Positions 5,826 to 12,796 of a DNA stretch of 12,796 nt are shown here, in pieces (position 1 is the stretch's first letter; the number at the start of each line of letters is the position of its first letter). The translations under genes and the position numbers were made by a program. A model generated the notes under the pieces. The model was not told the origin of the DNA, searched no databases, and worked only from the letters and a program-made list of their open reading frames with translations. The stretch comes from an uncultured Pseudomonadaceae bacterium (GTDB taxonomy: Bacteria; Pseudomonadota; Gammaproteobacteria; Pseudomonadales; Pseudomonadaceae), in assembly GCA_947630465.1 (NCBI GenBank), contig CANRHT010000040.1:1-12796 (forward strand), given 5' to 3'.

Positions 5826-6515
5826 TTACAAACTGTAAAAATAACCACGCCCGCGTAGCGCAATGATGCGCGGTTTATCGTCAGCATGGGAACCCAGTTT
5901 GCGGCGTAAATTACTGACATGCATATCAAGACTGCGATCATAGAGGGTTAATTTACGATCCAGTGCCAGCTGTGCTAAATGCTGTTTATCAATCGGCTCA
6001 TTGGGTGTCGCCAGCAAGGCTTCGAGAATGCGCCCCTCAGAAACCGTCAGCACAATATCCTCTTGATCGGTAATAGTGACTACGCCGCGCGCGGGGTTGT
6101 ACTGCAAGTCACCGGCTACAACGGTATGCAGGGTTGCCGCTGGTGCAGTCACACTGCGGCGTAACACGGCGCGCAAACGCGCGGTGAGCTCACGCGGATC
6201 GCAAGGTTTTGCCAAGTAATCATCTGCGCCCAGTTCTAAACCAATAATACGGTCGGTGGGCTCACCACGGGCAGAGAGCATCAGCACCGGTAGCTGCGGA
6301 TGCTCGCTGCGGATTTTGCGTAACAACTGCAGGCCATTACCATCGGGAAGCATCACATCCAAAATAATCGCATCGGGTTCAGGATGCTGATCTAAGTAAT
6401 CACGTGCGCTTTTTGTATCAAAGCAGGCATGCAGGGTAAAACCTTCTTGGCTGAGCCAGTTGACTAATAACTCGCACAGCTCTTGGTCATCATCCACTAA
6501 TACAATAGTGCTCAT
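5826..6515 (-). CDS. cpxR: CpxR-like OmpR-family response regulator
   Basis: A 229-residue cytosolic transcription regulator. The receiver domain (1-120) has the acidic pair Asp8/Asp9, the phosphorylated Asp53 in ILDVMLPDGNG, Ser81 and Lys103 in LAKPCDPREL. The OmpR-type winged-helix DNA-binding domain (about 130-229) includes the recognition-helix segment YDRSLDMHVSNLRRKLG and the closing GRGYFY. Its partner kinase is encoded two genes downstream, with a Spy-like gene between them; from memory this is the order PA3204-PA3205-PA3206 in P. aeruginosa, where PA3204 is called CpxR and influences efflux-pump expression. It starts 38 bases after the yciI stop, so it is probably also read from the yciB promoter. 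The ribosome site is weak, with GGAG about 14 bases upstream. Confidence 0.93.
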   Translation of the reverse strand: MSTIVLVDDDQELCELLVNWLSQEGFTLHACFDTKSARDYLDQHPEPDAIILDVMLPDGNGLQLLRKIRSEHPQLPVLMLSARGEPTDRIIGLELGADDYLAKPCDPRELTARLRAVLRRSVTAPAATLHTVVAGDLQYNPARGVVTITDQEDIVLTVSEGRILEALLATPNEPIDKQHLAQLALDRKLTLYDRSLDMHVSNLRRKLGSHADDKPRIIALRGRGYFYSL

Positions 6516-6553
6516 AGAGGCGTTAGAAACTCCGATTCAATGGCAGGCGCAAG

Positions 6554-6856
6554 CTACTGAGGAAACACTTGTTTAAAGGGTTTAACCTGCACCTTGGCGT
6601 AGACACCTGCTGCGCAATAGGGATCAGCATTCGCCCATTCTTGCGCTTCTGCTAATGAAGCAAACTCGGCAACCACTAAGCTGCCACTAAAACCTGCTGC
6701 GCCTGGATCGCTGCTATCAATCGCAGGATGCGGCCCCGCTAGTACTAAGCGACCAAGTTTTTGTAAAGTTTCTAAACGTGCTAGGTGAGCAGGGCGTGCA
6801 GTAAGACGCTGCTCTAAACTGTTGGCAATATCTGTCGCAATAATGGCATAGAGCAT
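6554..6856 (-). CDS. yciI: YciI family protein
   Basis: A 100-residue ferredoxin-like-fold protein, nearly the same length as E. coli YciI and sharing its landmarks: [16 protein letters not shown] (13-28) with His24, the segment [14 protein letters not shown] (35-48), [10 protein letters not shown] (50-59) and [22 protein letters not shown] (77-98) with Asp78. The conserved His and Asp are thought to form an active site in this family, but the reaction in cells is not known. It starts 3 bases after the yciB stop, so the two are surely one transcript. The same yciB-yciI pairing occurs in other gammaproteobacteria. Confidence 0.95.
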   Translation of the reverse strand: MLYAIIATDIANSLEQRLTARPAHLARLETLQKLGRLVLAGPHPAIDSSDPGAAGFSGSLVVAEFASLAEAQEWANADPYCAAGVYAKVQVKPFKQVFPQ

Positions 6857-6859
6857 GGG

Positions 6860-7462
6860 TTATTCCTCTGACGATTGAGCCGGTTGATCTTGCATGTGCC
6901 GTGATAAGTACACGCCTTGCCCGATTAAAAACAGCAAAGTCATGCCTAAGCTGCCGAACACTTTAAAGTCCACCCAGATCGACTGAAAGGTGAAAGCGAC
7001 AAACAAGTTGGTCGCGCCAAGCACGATAAAAAACACCACCCAAGCGATGTTGAGCTTAGTCCAGATCGGGTCAGGCAAACTGACAGCATGCCCCATCACG
7101 CGTTTGATTAGCGGTTGCTGACCAATAAAGTGACTGCCAGCAAAGGCCAGCGCAAATATCCAGTTTACGACTGGAGCTTTCCACTTTAAAAAGGTTTCAC
7201 TTTGAAAGGCGAGGGTTAAGCCACCAAAGAACAAACAGCCCAGTAAGGTAATCCATTGGCTTTTCTCTAAACGCTTATTTAGCGCAAATAAAGTGCCGTA
7301 CACCAGCACTGAACTGATGATTAACATCGCCGTGGCACTAAAGATGCCACCAAAGGGAAAAGTCTGTCCTGCCAGCTCCACATCACGCGGTTCGAGCTTA
7401 AAGACAATAAAAAACAAGATAAGTGGGATAAAATCGATGAATTGTTTCACAGTACGCGCCAT
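6860..7462 (-). CDS. yciB: YciB / septation protein A family inner-membrane protein
   Basis: A polytopic inner-membrane protein of 200 residues from ATG 7462, with about five hydrophobic segments. It matches YciB (also called IspZ or septation protein A) over its length: [17 protein letters not shown] near the start, [22 protein letters not shown], a [15 protein letters not shown] segment, [10 protein letters not shown] and [16 protein letters not shown]. The family is linked to cell-envelope synthesis and division; its exact role is unsettled. The start is uncertain. Homologues usually begin at the MKQF position, which here is GTG 7450, four codons inside ATG 7462. Neither start has a Shine-Dalgarno sequence. 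A TTG at 7489 is also in frame, but it lies upstream of the likely transcription start. Confidence 0.93.
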   Translation of the reverse strand: MARTVKQFIDFIPLILFFIVFKLEPRDVELAGQTFPFGGIFSATAMLIISSVLVYGTLFALNKRLEKSQWITLLGCLFFGGLTLAFQSETFLKWKAPVVNWIFALAFAGSHFIGQQPLIKRVMGHAVSLPDPIWTKLNIAWVVFFIVLGATNLFVAFTFQSIWVDFKVFGSLGMTLLFLIGQGVYLSRHMQDQPAQSSEE

Positions 7463-7479
7463 AACAGAAAGGAAGCGGC

Positions 7480-7488
7480 ATAATAGCA
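7480..7488 (-). promoter_or_regulatory. Candidate extended -10 promoter for yciB
   Basis: On the - strand TGCTATTAT (7488-7480) matches an extended -10 element, TG-N-TATAAT with one mismatch. Transcription would start near 7473, leaving only about 11 bases before ATG 7462 or 23 before GTG 7450. It lies in the short gap between divergent yciB and the PHP gene, flanked by AGCGGC (7474-7479) and GCCGCT (7495-7500), which form a 6-bp inverted repeat. Confidence 0.4.
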
Positions 7489-7516
7489 AACACAGCCGCT
7501 AGCGTAAGCATTGAAA

Positions 7517-8350
7517 ATGGATATAGATTTACATTGTCACAGTACTGCCTCAGATGGTGCATTGCCACCGGCTGAGTTAATTCGCCGAGCCCATGAGCAT
7601 GGCGTGCAAACATTGGCCTTAACGGACCATGACACCATTGAGGGTTTGCCTGCTGCGCATGAAGCGGCAGCTGCGTTGAATATGCGTTTGCTCAATGGTG
7701 TGGAGTTGTCTTGCCTGTGGGGTGGGGCGACCATACATATCTTGGGTTATGACTTCGCCCTCGATGATCCAGCAATAGTCGCCGCCACACAGAGTTTGCA
7801 TCGCGGACGCTGGTTACGTGCCGAAGAAATCTCTAAACGCTTAGCTGCTAAAGGCATCAGCGGCGCATTAGAAGGTGCGCAAGCCATACAAGCGGCGCTG
7901 GGTGATAGCGCCAATGCGCCTGCGCGCCCGCACTTTGCCCAGTTTTTAGTGAAAGCCGGGCATGTGCGTGATCATGCTGAAGCTTTTCGCAAGTGGCTCG
8001 GCGCCGGCAAGATAGGCGATGTAAAGCAGCATTGGCCGTCACTCGAAGAAACCATGGCGACTTTGGTAGCAGCACAGGCCTCCATCAGTTTGGCGCACTT
8101 GTACCATTACAACTTTACCCGCACGAAGCGACGTCGACTGGTGCAAGATTTTGTTAATGCCGGAGGACATGCTTTAGAAGTGGTGAACGGTATGCAGCCC
8201 GCTGAGCAGATCGGCACGCTATCCATTTTAGCGCGTGAATTTAATTTAAAAGTGACTGCCGGCAGTGATTTTCACTTGCCGCAGCAGTGGTCAGAGATAG
8301 GGCGCTACCGCGCTGTACCGGATGACCTAACCCCTTTATTTGTGCAGTAA
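7517..8350 (+). CDS. rnm: PHP-domain phosphoesterase, RNase AM (YciV/TrpH) family
   Basis: A 277-residue cytosolic PHP metalloenzyme. The E. coli homologue, RNase AM, is a 5'-3' exoribonuclease that trims 5' ends of structured RNAs and also removes the 3' phosphate of 3',5'-bisphosphonucleotides (family knowledge). Visible metal ligands: His6 and His8 in DLHCHSTASDG with Asp13, His38 in LTDHDT, Glu63 in NGVELS, His74 in IHILGYD, His194, and Asp251/His253 in AGSDFH. RPHFA at 137-141 is also family-typical. One oddity: the AHP motif around the sixth ligand reads AHL here. ATG 7517 is preferred over TTG 7511 because the family begins M-x-x-DLHCHS. It is the first gene of a + run with yciO, scpA and scpB. 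Confidence 0.93.
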   Translation: MDIDLHCHSTASDGALPPAELIRRAHEHGVQTLALTDHDTIEGLPAAHEAAAALNMRLLNGVELSCLWGGATIHILGYDFALDDPAIVAATQSLHRGRWLRAEEISKRLAAKGISGALEGAQAIQAALGDSANAPARPHFAQFLVKAGHVRDHAEAFRKWLGAGKIGDVKQHWPSLEETMATLVAAQASISLAHLYHYNFTRTKRRRLVQDFVNAGGHALEVVNGMQPAEQIGTLSILAREFNLKVTAGSDFHLPQQWSEIGRYRAVPDDLTPLFVQ

Positions 8351-8389
8351 TCAGCATCGATAGACTTGTTAAACCATGAGGACATGGCT

Positions 8390-9010
8390 ATGAAATTTTT
8401 CCAAATCCATGCGGAAAATCCGCAAGACCGCTTAGTTAAGCAAGCGGTGGATGTGATTCGTAAAGGCGGGGTGGTGATTTACCCAACGGACTCATCTTAT
8501 GCACTGGGCTGTCGTTTAGGCGACAAGAGTGCGTTAGACCGTATTCGCCGTATTCGTCGTTTAGATGATAAACACAACTTTACCTTGATGTGCCGTGACC
8601 TGTCGGAGTTGGGGGTGTTTGCTAAAGTGAACACCACGGCGTTTCGTCTGTTAAAGGCTTATACGCCAGGGCCTTACACCTATATTCTCAACGCCACACG
8701 AGAAGTGCCACGCATGCTCATGCACCCCAAACGCCGCACCATTGGTTTGCGCGTACCGGGTCATCCGATTGCCCATGCGTTATTAGCCGAGTTGGGCGAG
8801 CCGCTGATGAGTGTGACGCTCATTATGCCGGATGCGGATGAACCGCTCAGCGATCCTTATGAGATTCGTGACTTACTCGAAAACCAAGTCGACCTTATTA
8901 TTGATGGTGGCTACGGCGGTATTGAAGCGTCAACCGTGATCAGTTTCGTTGATGAAGAGCCCGAGATCATACGTGAAGGCTGTGGTGATCCAGAACCTTT
9001 TCGCACTTGA
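8390..9010 (+). CDS. yciO: YciO family protein (Sua5/YciO/YrdC fold)
   Basis: A 206-residue single-domain YrdC-fold protein, the same length as E. coli YciO as I recall it. YPTDSSYALGC (31-41), IRRIRRLDDKHNFTLMCRDLSE (52-73) and the later TIGLRVPGHPIAHALL (about 125-140) are the nucleotide- and tRNA-binding-type landmarks of the fold. The paralogue TsaC/Sua5 makes threonylcarbamoyl-AMP for t6A tRNA modification. YciO shows little of that activity in E. coli and its role is unclear, so I do not call this a t6A enzyme. The ATG at 8390 is chosen because GAGGA (8378-8382) is 7 bases upstream; ATG 8384 is too close to it and TTG 8366 is unsupported. It follows the PHP gene by 39 bases. Confidence 0.94.
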   Translation: MKFFQIHAENPQDRLVKQAVDVIRKGGVVIYPTDSSYALGCRLGDKSALDRIRRIRRLDDKHNFTLMCRDLSELGVFAKVNTTAFRLLKAYTPGPYTYILNATREVPRMLMHPKRRTIGLRVPGHPIAHALLAELGEPLMSVTLIMPDADEPLSDPYEIRDLLENQVDLIIDGGYGGIEASTVISFVDEEPEIIREGCGDPEPFRT

Positions 9011-9020
9011 TCGCTAAGCT

Positions 9021-9863
9021 ATGACAGCATCAGCGCCTGCAGCAGCCATAGCAGAAGAGTCAACCAAGACCAACGCCAACACTCAGTTGCCGTTGGTTTT
9101 AGTGTACGGGCAGGAACTGGCTGACCTGCCGGTTGATTTATACATTCCGCCCGATGCGCTTGAAGTGATTCTTGAGGCCTTTGAGGGGCCTTTAGATCTA
9201 CTGCTATATCTCATTCGTAAAGAAAATATCGATATTCTTGATATTCAGGTTGCGCAAATTACTCATCAATATATGGGCTATGTTGAGTTAATGAAAGCAG
9301 TGCGCCTTGAGTTGGCTGCTGAGTACTTAGTCATGGCGGCGATGCTGGCTGAAATCAAATCTCGCATGTTGCTGCCGCGCTCAAAACTTAGTCAAGCTGA
9401 TGATGAAGATGATCCCCGTGCTGAGCTGATTCGTCGCCTGCAAGAATACGAGCGTATTAAATCGGCTGCTGAAGATTTGGATGAGATTCCGCGTCTCGGT
9501 CGAGACCTGTTTGTAGCTCATGCAGCGTTGCCTGAGCTACCGGTACGGCGTTTAATGGCTGATGTTGCGCTGGAGGAGGTATTGCTGGCGATGTCCGCCG
9601 TGATGCAGCGCGCGTCTATGTTTGAAAGCCATCACATCAGCCGCGAAACACTATCCACGCGCGAGCGGATGAGCAAGGTACTTGAGGCGTTACGTGCTGG
9701 CGGTTTTATACCTTTTGCACGCTTATTTACCCTAGAAGAAGGGCGCTTGGGCGTTGTAGTAACTTTTATGGCTATCTTAGAGTTGGTTAAAGAATCACTG
9801 ATTGAGCTTGTGCAAAACGAGGCTTTTAGTGAAATTCACGTGCGAGCACGTTCACATGATTGA
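9021..9863 (+). CDS. scpA: Segregation and condensation protein A (ScpA kleisin)
   Basis: A 280-residue kleisin that bridges the SMC dimer and binds a ScpB dimer, helping to organise and separate chromosomes. The core begins at about 53 with AFEGPLDLLLYLIRKENIDILDI and VAQITHQYMGYVELM, followed by EYLVMAAMLAEIKSRMLLP (101-119), the SMC-neck-binding helical part. An acidic linker (DDEDD, 127-131) follows, and the C-terminal winged-helix part ends VVVTFMAILELVKESL (245-260). The first 45 residues are an extension ahead of the conserved core; LVLVYGQELADLPVDLYIPPDALEV is, I believe, shared by Pseudomonas ScpA. It starts 10 bases after yciO with no strong ribosome site, suggesting translational coupling. 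SMC itself is not in the window. Confidence 0.96.
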   Translation: MTASAPAAAIAEESTKTNANTQLPLVLVYGQELADLPVDLYIPPDALEVILEAFEGPLDLLLYLIRKENIDILDIQVAQITHQYMGYVELMKAVRLELAAEYLVMAAMLAEIKSRMLLPRSKLSQADDEDDPRAELIRRLQEYERIKSAAEDLDEIPRLGRDLFVAHAALPELPVRRLMADVALEEVLLAMSAVMQRASMFESHHISRETLSTRERMSKVLEALRAGGFIPFARLFTLEEGRLGVVVTFMAILELVKESLIELVQNEAFSEIHVRARSHD

Positions 9864-10668
9864 TCTTGATTTTGATAATCCACAGCAGTTTGCCAATGTT
9901 TTGGAAGCCGTGCTGTTGGCGGCGGCGAAACCCTTAAGTCTTGAGCGCATCAGTGAGCTGTTTGATCAGCTCGAGCGGCCCAGTGTGCGGCAAATTAAGG
10001 CCGCGCTAGAGCAGTTGTCCATCGACATTAAACAACGCTCATATCAGCTGCAGGAAGTGGCGTCAGGCTTTCGTTTACAAGTGCGCCCAGAATATTCAGG
10101 CTGGGTGGCACGTTTATGGGAAGAACGGCCGCAACGTTATTCACGCGCCATGCTGGAAACCTTAGCTTTAATTGCCTACCGGCAGCCGATCACGCGCGGT
10201 GAAATTGAAGATGTGCGTGGTGTAGCAGTCAATACGCATATTATTAAAACCTTGCTCGAGCGTGAATGGATACGGGTCGTAGGTTATAAAGACGTGCCGG
10301 GTAAACCCGCCATGCTGGCAACCACTAAGACATTTTTAGATTATTTTAATCTGCGCGGCTTAAACGAGCTGCCAAATCCAAACGAGTTGCAGCAATTATC
10401 GACTGTGATTGATGAATTAGCCGATGAACTCGTAGCGGCAACAGCAGTAGAGGCTCCCGTAGACGCTAGCAGCGTGACAACAGACACCCTTAACAATGCT
10501 TCACAGGTCAGCTTTAGTTCGCTATTAAAGGAGCTTGAGAGCATGGAAGATGGTTTAGTCACTGAGTTTAGTGATCCAGCACAGCAGGATCAGGGTGTTA
10601 ACACTGCAATTGATGCAAGTGACACTGATGCAGACAATACAAAAAACATTAAAAAGTCTGAGAATTGA
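9856..10668 (+). CDS. scpB: Segregation and condensation protein B (ScpB)
   Basis: A 270-residue double winged-helix protein that dimerises and grips the ScpA linker in the SMC complex. Core landmarks: FANVLEAVLLAAAKPLSLERI (12-32), YQLQEVASGFRLQVRPEYSGWV (63-84), YSRAMLETLALIAYRQPITRGEIEDVRGV (95-123) and VVGYKDVPGKPAMLATTKTFLDYF (141-164). Residues after about 175 are an acidic, Ala/Thr/Asp-rich tail with no recognisable domain. ATG 9856 overlaps the last 8 bases of scpA (ATGATTGA), a classic coupling arrangement; a longer frame reaching back to 9802 only duplicates scpA sequence. In many gammaproteobacteria rluB follows scpB, but here the next gene is an unrelated copper chaperone after 270 bases. 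Confidence 0.96.
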   Translation: MIDLDFDNPQQFANVLEAVLLAAAKPLSLERISELFDQLERPSVRQIKAALEQLSIDIKQRSYQLQEVASGFRLQVRPEYSGWVARLWEERPQRYSRAMLETLALIAYRQPITRGEIEDVRGVAVNTHIIKTLLEREWIRVVGYKDVPGKPAMLATTKTFLDYFNLRGLNELPNPNELQQLSTVIDELADELVAATAVEAPVDASSVTTDTLNNASQVSFSSLLKELESMEDGLVTEFSDPAQQDQGVNTAIDASDTDADNTKNIKKSEN

Positions 10669-10705
10669 CGAAATCCGCTTGGGATATAAACTGTTATTTA
10701 AATGT

Positions 10706-10721
10706 CATAATCAATATTATG
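10706..10721. repeat. Palindrome CATAAT-CAAT-ATTATG in the scpB/PCuAC spacer
   Basis: Perfect 6-bp arms with a 4-base centre in an AT-rich part of the 270-base spacer, 218 bases before the PCuAC start codon. No T tract follows, so it is not a typical terminator for scpB. It may be an operator; the metal-regulator consensus sites I know (Fur, Zur, ANR) match it only partly. Apart from this I see no gene or clear promoter in 10669-10938. Confidence 0.35.
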
Positions 10722-10938
10722 TTAAATCGACTGTATTAAAATAACACCCATCTGCCACACTCAGAACCTGTACGCTGAATCGAAATTCACACTCGCAGCT
10801 GCCGCTAAGATGAGTTCGCGCTTTGTATGCTGCTGCGCAATGTCGCATGCCGCTTCTATATTTAGCGTGTTAGATTAGCCTGCACAATCAAACACCACTT
10901 TTGTTTTTATTAAGTTTTTAATTTCCGTGAGGTTTTAC

Positions 10939-11460
10939 ATGCGTTTAACTGCCCTTGCTGCCAGCTTGTTTGCCTTAACCCTCAGTGCTGCTGCACCAAC
11001 CTATGCCCAGCAGCATGAGCACACTATGGCTGCCACTCAAGAGCAGCACGCCTCTATCGTTGTTACTGCGCCCTGGTCGCGTGAGTTACCGCCTACAGCA
11101 CCCGTTGGCGCAGCTTTTATGAGTATCGAGAACCACAGTGACCAGCCCGACCGATTGCTCAGTGCCAACAGCTCTATTGCAGACATCACTGAACTGCACG
11201 CGCATATCCATGAAGGCGATGTCATGCGTATGGTTAAGGTTGAGACTATTGATGTGCCTGCTCACGGCCAAGTGACCCTGCAGCCAGGCGGCTATCACAT
11301 TATGCTGATTGACCTGAAAAACCCCTTAGTGGCCGGCGAACAATTACCGCTGACTCTGCAGTTTGAGCATGCCGGGCAAATTGATATCACCGTTGATATT
11401 CGATCCAGTGATGCAGGTACATCTGTAGAGCAACCGGCTATGGATCATGCCCATCACTAA
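10939..11460 (+). CDS. Periplasmic copper chaperone PCuAC (DUF461 family)
   Basis: A 173-residue secreted copper(I)-binding protein of the kind that delivers copper to the CuA site of cytochrome oxidases (family knowledge). Residues 1-23 are a signal peptide ending TYA before QQHEHTM. The copper site is complete: His87, ten residues, Met98, twenty-one residues, His120-x-Met122, exactly the H-X10-M-X21-HXM family pattern. The position usually Met in the first HxM is His89. Other landmarks are APWSRELPPTAPVGAAFM (44-61) and LQPGGYHIMLIDLKNPL (114-130). Both ends of the mature protein carry extra potential ligands: HEHTM (26-30) and MDHAHH (168-173). ATG 10939 is preceded by GAGG with 8-base spacing, better than GTG 10927. 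Usual partners such as Sco or oxidase genes are absent here. Confidence 0.93.
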   Translation: MRLTALAASLFALTLSAAAPTYAQQHEHTMAATQEQHASIVVTAPWSRELPPTAPVGAAFMSIENHSDQPDRLLSANSSIADITELHAHIHEGDVMRMVKVETIDVPAHGQVTLQPGGYHIMLIDLKNPLVAGEQLPLTLQFEHAGQIDITVDIRSSDAGTSVEQPAMDHAHH

Positions 11461-11489
11461 GAGTTTTCCCTTGATGTTGTCTGAGTCAT

Positions 11490-11520
11490 AAAAAACGGCG
11501 CATGATCTGCGCCGTTTTTT
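11490..11520. terminator. Bidirectional Rho-independent terminator
   Basis: A 12-bp perfect inverted repeat, AAAAAACGGCGC (11490-11501) with GCGCCGTTTTTT (11509-11520), loop of 7. The T run serves the PCuAC gene on the + strand and the A run becomes a T run for gor on the - strand. It lies 29 bases after the PCuAC stop and 23 after the gor stop. Confidence 0.95.
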
Positions 11521-11543
11521 ATTTAAGGAATGCGTCTAAGCCA

Positions 11544-12796
11544 CTAAGCACTCGGTGTGCGCATGGTGACAAATTCCTCAGCTGCGCTTGGGTGAATACC
11601 AATTGTTTCGTCAAAAATCTGCTTGGTTGCACCCGCTTTTAAGGCAATGGCAATTCCTTGCATTAATTCACCGGCATCAGGCCCAACCATATGGCAACCT
11701 AGTACGCGGTCTGTCGTCTGATCAACAACCAGCTTCATAAAGATACGCTCTTGTTGCTCGGACAAGCTGAGCTTCATCGGTTTAAAGCTGCTTTTGAACA
11801 CCTGCACGGTATAACCCTCTGCCCTTGCCTGTTCTTCGCTTAAACCTACAGTGGCAATATTCGGCAAACTAAATACAGCCGTTGGAATCAAGTCATAATT
11901 AACAGGTTTGTAGTCTTCTTTGCGAAATAAACGCCGAGCAACCGCCATACCTTCAGCTAATGCGACTGGTGTTAACTGCACGCGACCGGTCACATCACCA
12001 ATGGCTAAGATGCTATTTTCTGAGGTTTGATACAGCTCATCAACGGCAATATAGCCACGCTTATCCAGTGTGATATTAACGTTTTCTAAACCTAGATTGT
12101 CGAGCATGGGGCGACGACCCGTCGCATAAAAGATGCAGTCGACTTCAGTACTTTGACCGTCGGTAAAGGTGATCAGCAAGCTCTGATCATCTTGTTTATC
12201 AATGCGTTGCACATCACAATTAAAGCGCAGAGTCATATCTTTTTTCAGCAGTTCTTGATGCAAATGCTCACGTACATCATTATCAAAACCGCGTAAAAAC
12301 ATATCACCACGGTAAGCCAGCTGTGTCTCTGAACCTAAGCCCTGGAACACCGAAGCAAACTCAACTGCAATGTAACCACCACCAATAACCAGCACGCGCT
12401 TGGGCTGTTCTTTCAAGAAGAAGACTTGGTTAGAATCAGTAACGTGTTCGCGACCTGGAATGTCAGGCACTTGTGGCCAGCCACCCACAGCTACAAGTAT
12501 GTTTTTCGCAGTATAGTGCTGGCCATTGACCTCGACGGTATGTGCATCAATGAGTTTGGCGTGACCATTGAGCAGCTCAACGCCACTATTGACCAAGAGC
12601 TTTTCATAAATACCGTTTAAGCGTGCAATCTCAGTATTTTTATTACTGATCAGCGTGGGCCAATCAAAACCTTTGGCTTCAACATCCCAGCCAAAACTCT
12701 TGCTGAGGTTGAATTCATCTTGATACTGCGCAGCATACACCATCAGTTTTTTCGGTACACAACCGACGTTGACACAAGTACCACCTAAGTAACGGC
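11544..12796 (-). CDS. gor: Glutathione-disulfide reductase, 5' end beyond the window
   Basis: NADPH-dependent flavoenzyme that reduces oxidised glutathione. The frame is open to the right edge. Bases 12744-12794 add [17 protein letters not shown] ahead of the internal Met at 12743, so the redox-active disulfide CVNVGC is present and that Met is not the start. About 416 residues are visible; only the N-terminal FAD-binding turn and true start are missing. Further landmarks: [17 protein letters not shown] for NADP binding, with two Arg in [10 protein letters not shown] that favour NADPH over NADH. Also seen are YATGRRP, the FAD segment [17 protein letters not shown] and the C-terminal [14 protein letters not shown] carrying the catalytic His-Glu. 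The two Arg residues and the [12 protein letters not shown] dimer region favour glutathione reductase over other family members. No close partner gene lies on its strand. Confidence 0.95.
   Translation of the reverse strand, partial: RYLGGTCVNVGCVPKKLMVYAAQYQDEFNLSKSFGWDVEAKGFDWPTLISNKNTEIARLNGIYEKLLVNSGVELLNGHAKLIDAHTVEVNGQHYTAKNILVAVGGWPQVPDIPGREHVTDSNQVFFLKEQPKRVLVIGGGYIAVEFASVFQGLGSETQLAYRGDMFLRGFDNDVREHLHQELLKKDMTLRFNCDVQRIDKQDDQSLLITFTDGQSTEVDCIFYATGRRPMLDNLGLENVNITLDKRGYIAVDELYQTSENSILAIGDVTGRVQLTPVALAEGMAVARRLFRKEDYKPVNYDLIPTAVFSLPNIATVGLSEEQARAEGYTVQVFKSSFKPMKLSLSEQQERIFMKLVVDQTTDRVLGCHMVGPDAGELMQGIAIALKAGATKQIFDETIGIHPSAAEEFVTMRTPSA

Noticed and set aside
8390..9010. YciO-like gene as the t6A enzyme TsaC/Sua5
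   Set aside because: Motifs and length match YciO specifically (PTDSSYALGC and the DKHNFTLMCRDLSE region), not TsaC or the two-domain Sua5.
9802..9855. Extended N-terminus for scpB
   Set aside because: The added 18 codons lie wholly within scpA and do not resemble ScpB; ATG 9856 gives the usual start with an 8-bp overlap.
10706..10721. Palindrome as a Fur, Zur or ANR site
   Set aside because: It only partly matches each consensus that I know; TTGAT-N4-ATCAA is absent and the Fur-like match is limited to ATAAT/ATTAT halves. It is kept as an unassigned repeat.
12741..12743. ATG at 12743 as the start of the reductase gene
   Set aside because: The frame stays open to the window edge and encodes the redox-active CVNVGC segment just before it, so this Met is internal.
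1..12796. CRISPR arrays, tRNA or rRNA genes, insertion sequences, phage or defence genes
   Set aside because: No regularly spaced repeats, cloverleaf or rRNA sequence, transposase motifs or integrase were seen anywhere in the window.

Overview
**Organism.** The window looks like chromosomal core DNA from a gammaproteobacterium of the Pseudomonadaceae, probably a lineage with lower GC than Pseudomonas aeruginosa (codons and spacers are near-balanced in GC by eye). The evidence is gene content and order. A MASE2-type adenylate cyclase (CyaB), a YkgJ-type Cys-cluster protein, a YdjA-like nitroreductase, a CpxR/Spy-like/CpxA set, YciI, YciB, RNase AM, YciO, ScpA and ScpB lie close together. From memory, unchecked, this resembles the PA3197-PA3217 region of P. 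aeruginosa PAO1. I see no tRNA, rRNA, CRISPR, insertion sequence, phage or plasmid genes.

**Layout.** Positions 1-54 hold the 3' end of an unidentified + gene, closed by a strong hairpin terminator. A seven-beta-strand methyltransferase (-) follows, divergent from a small glutaredoxin-like protein (+). The latter converges on and overlaps cyaB (-). The YkgJ-like gene and the nitroreductase (+) come next, and the nitroreductase converges on and overlaps the sensor kinase gene. From 7462 down to 3939 runs a - strand cluster: yciB, yciI, cpxR-like regulator, Spy/CpxP-like periplasmic protein, cpxA-like kinase. Divergent from yciB at 7517 is a + strand run: RNase AM-like PHP phosphoesterase, yciO, scpA, scpB, the last two overlapping. 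After a 270-base spacer comes a secreted PCuAC copper chaperone. Its terminator is shared with the convergent glutathione reductase gene, which runs off the right edge. No gene-free stretch exceeds 300 bases.

**How the genes work together.** The best-supported regulatory unit is the envelope-stress module. The sensor CpxA-like, regulator CpxR-like and Spy-like chaperone are encoded together, and a CpxR-box-like pair of TTTAC repeats lies upstream of the Spy-like gene, inside the operon. This predicts an internal, self-activated promoter that raises chaperone and kinase output above that of yciB-yciI-cpxR. The other clusters are housekeeping: chromosome segregation (ScpAB with SMC), 5' RNA trimming (RNase AM), cAMP signalling, periplasmic copper delivery and glutathione redox.

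**Novelty.** I do not see a clearly new biological system. The points most worth a second look are the internal CpxR-type promoter, the similar start regions of the Spy-like and kinase genes, several unexplained inverted repeats in spacers, the PCuAC gene with extra His/Met-rich ends in an isolated setting, and a Pro-to-Leu change beside a metal-ligand His in the PHP enzyme.
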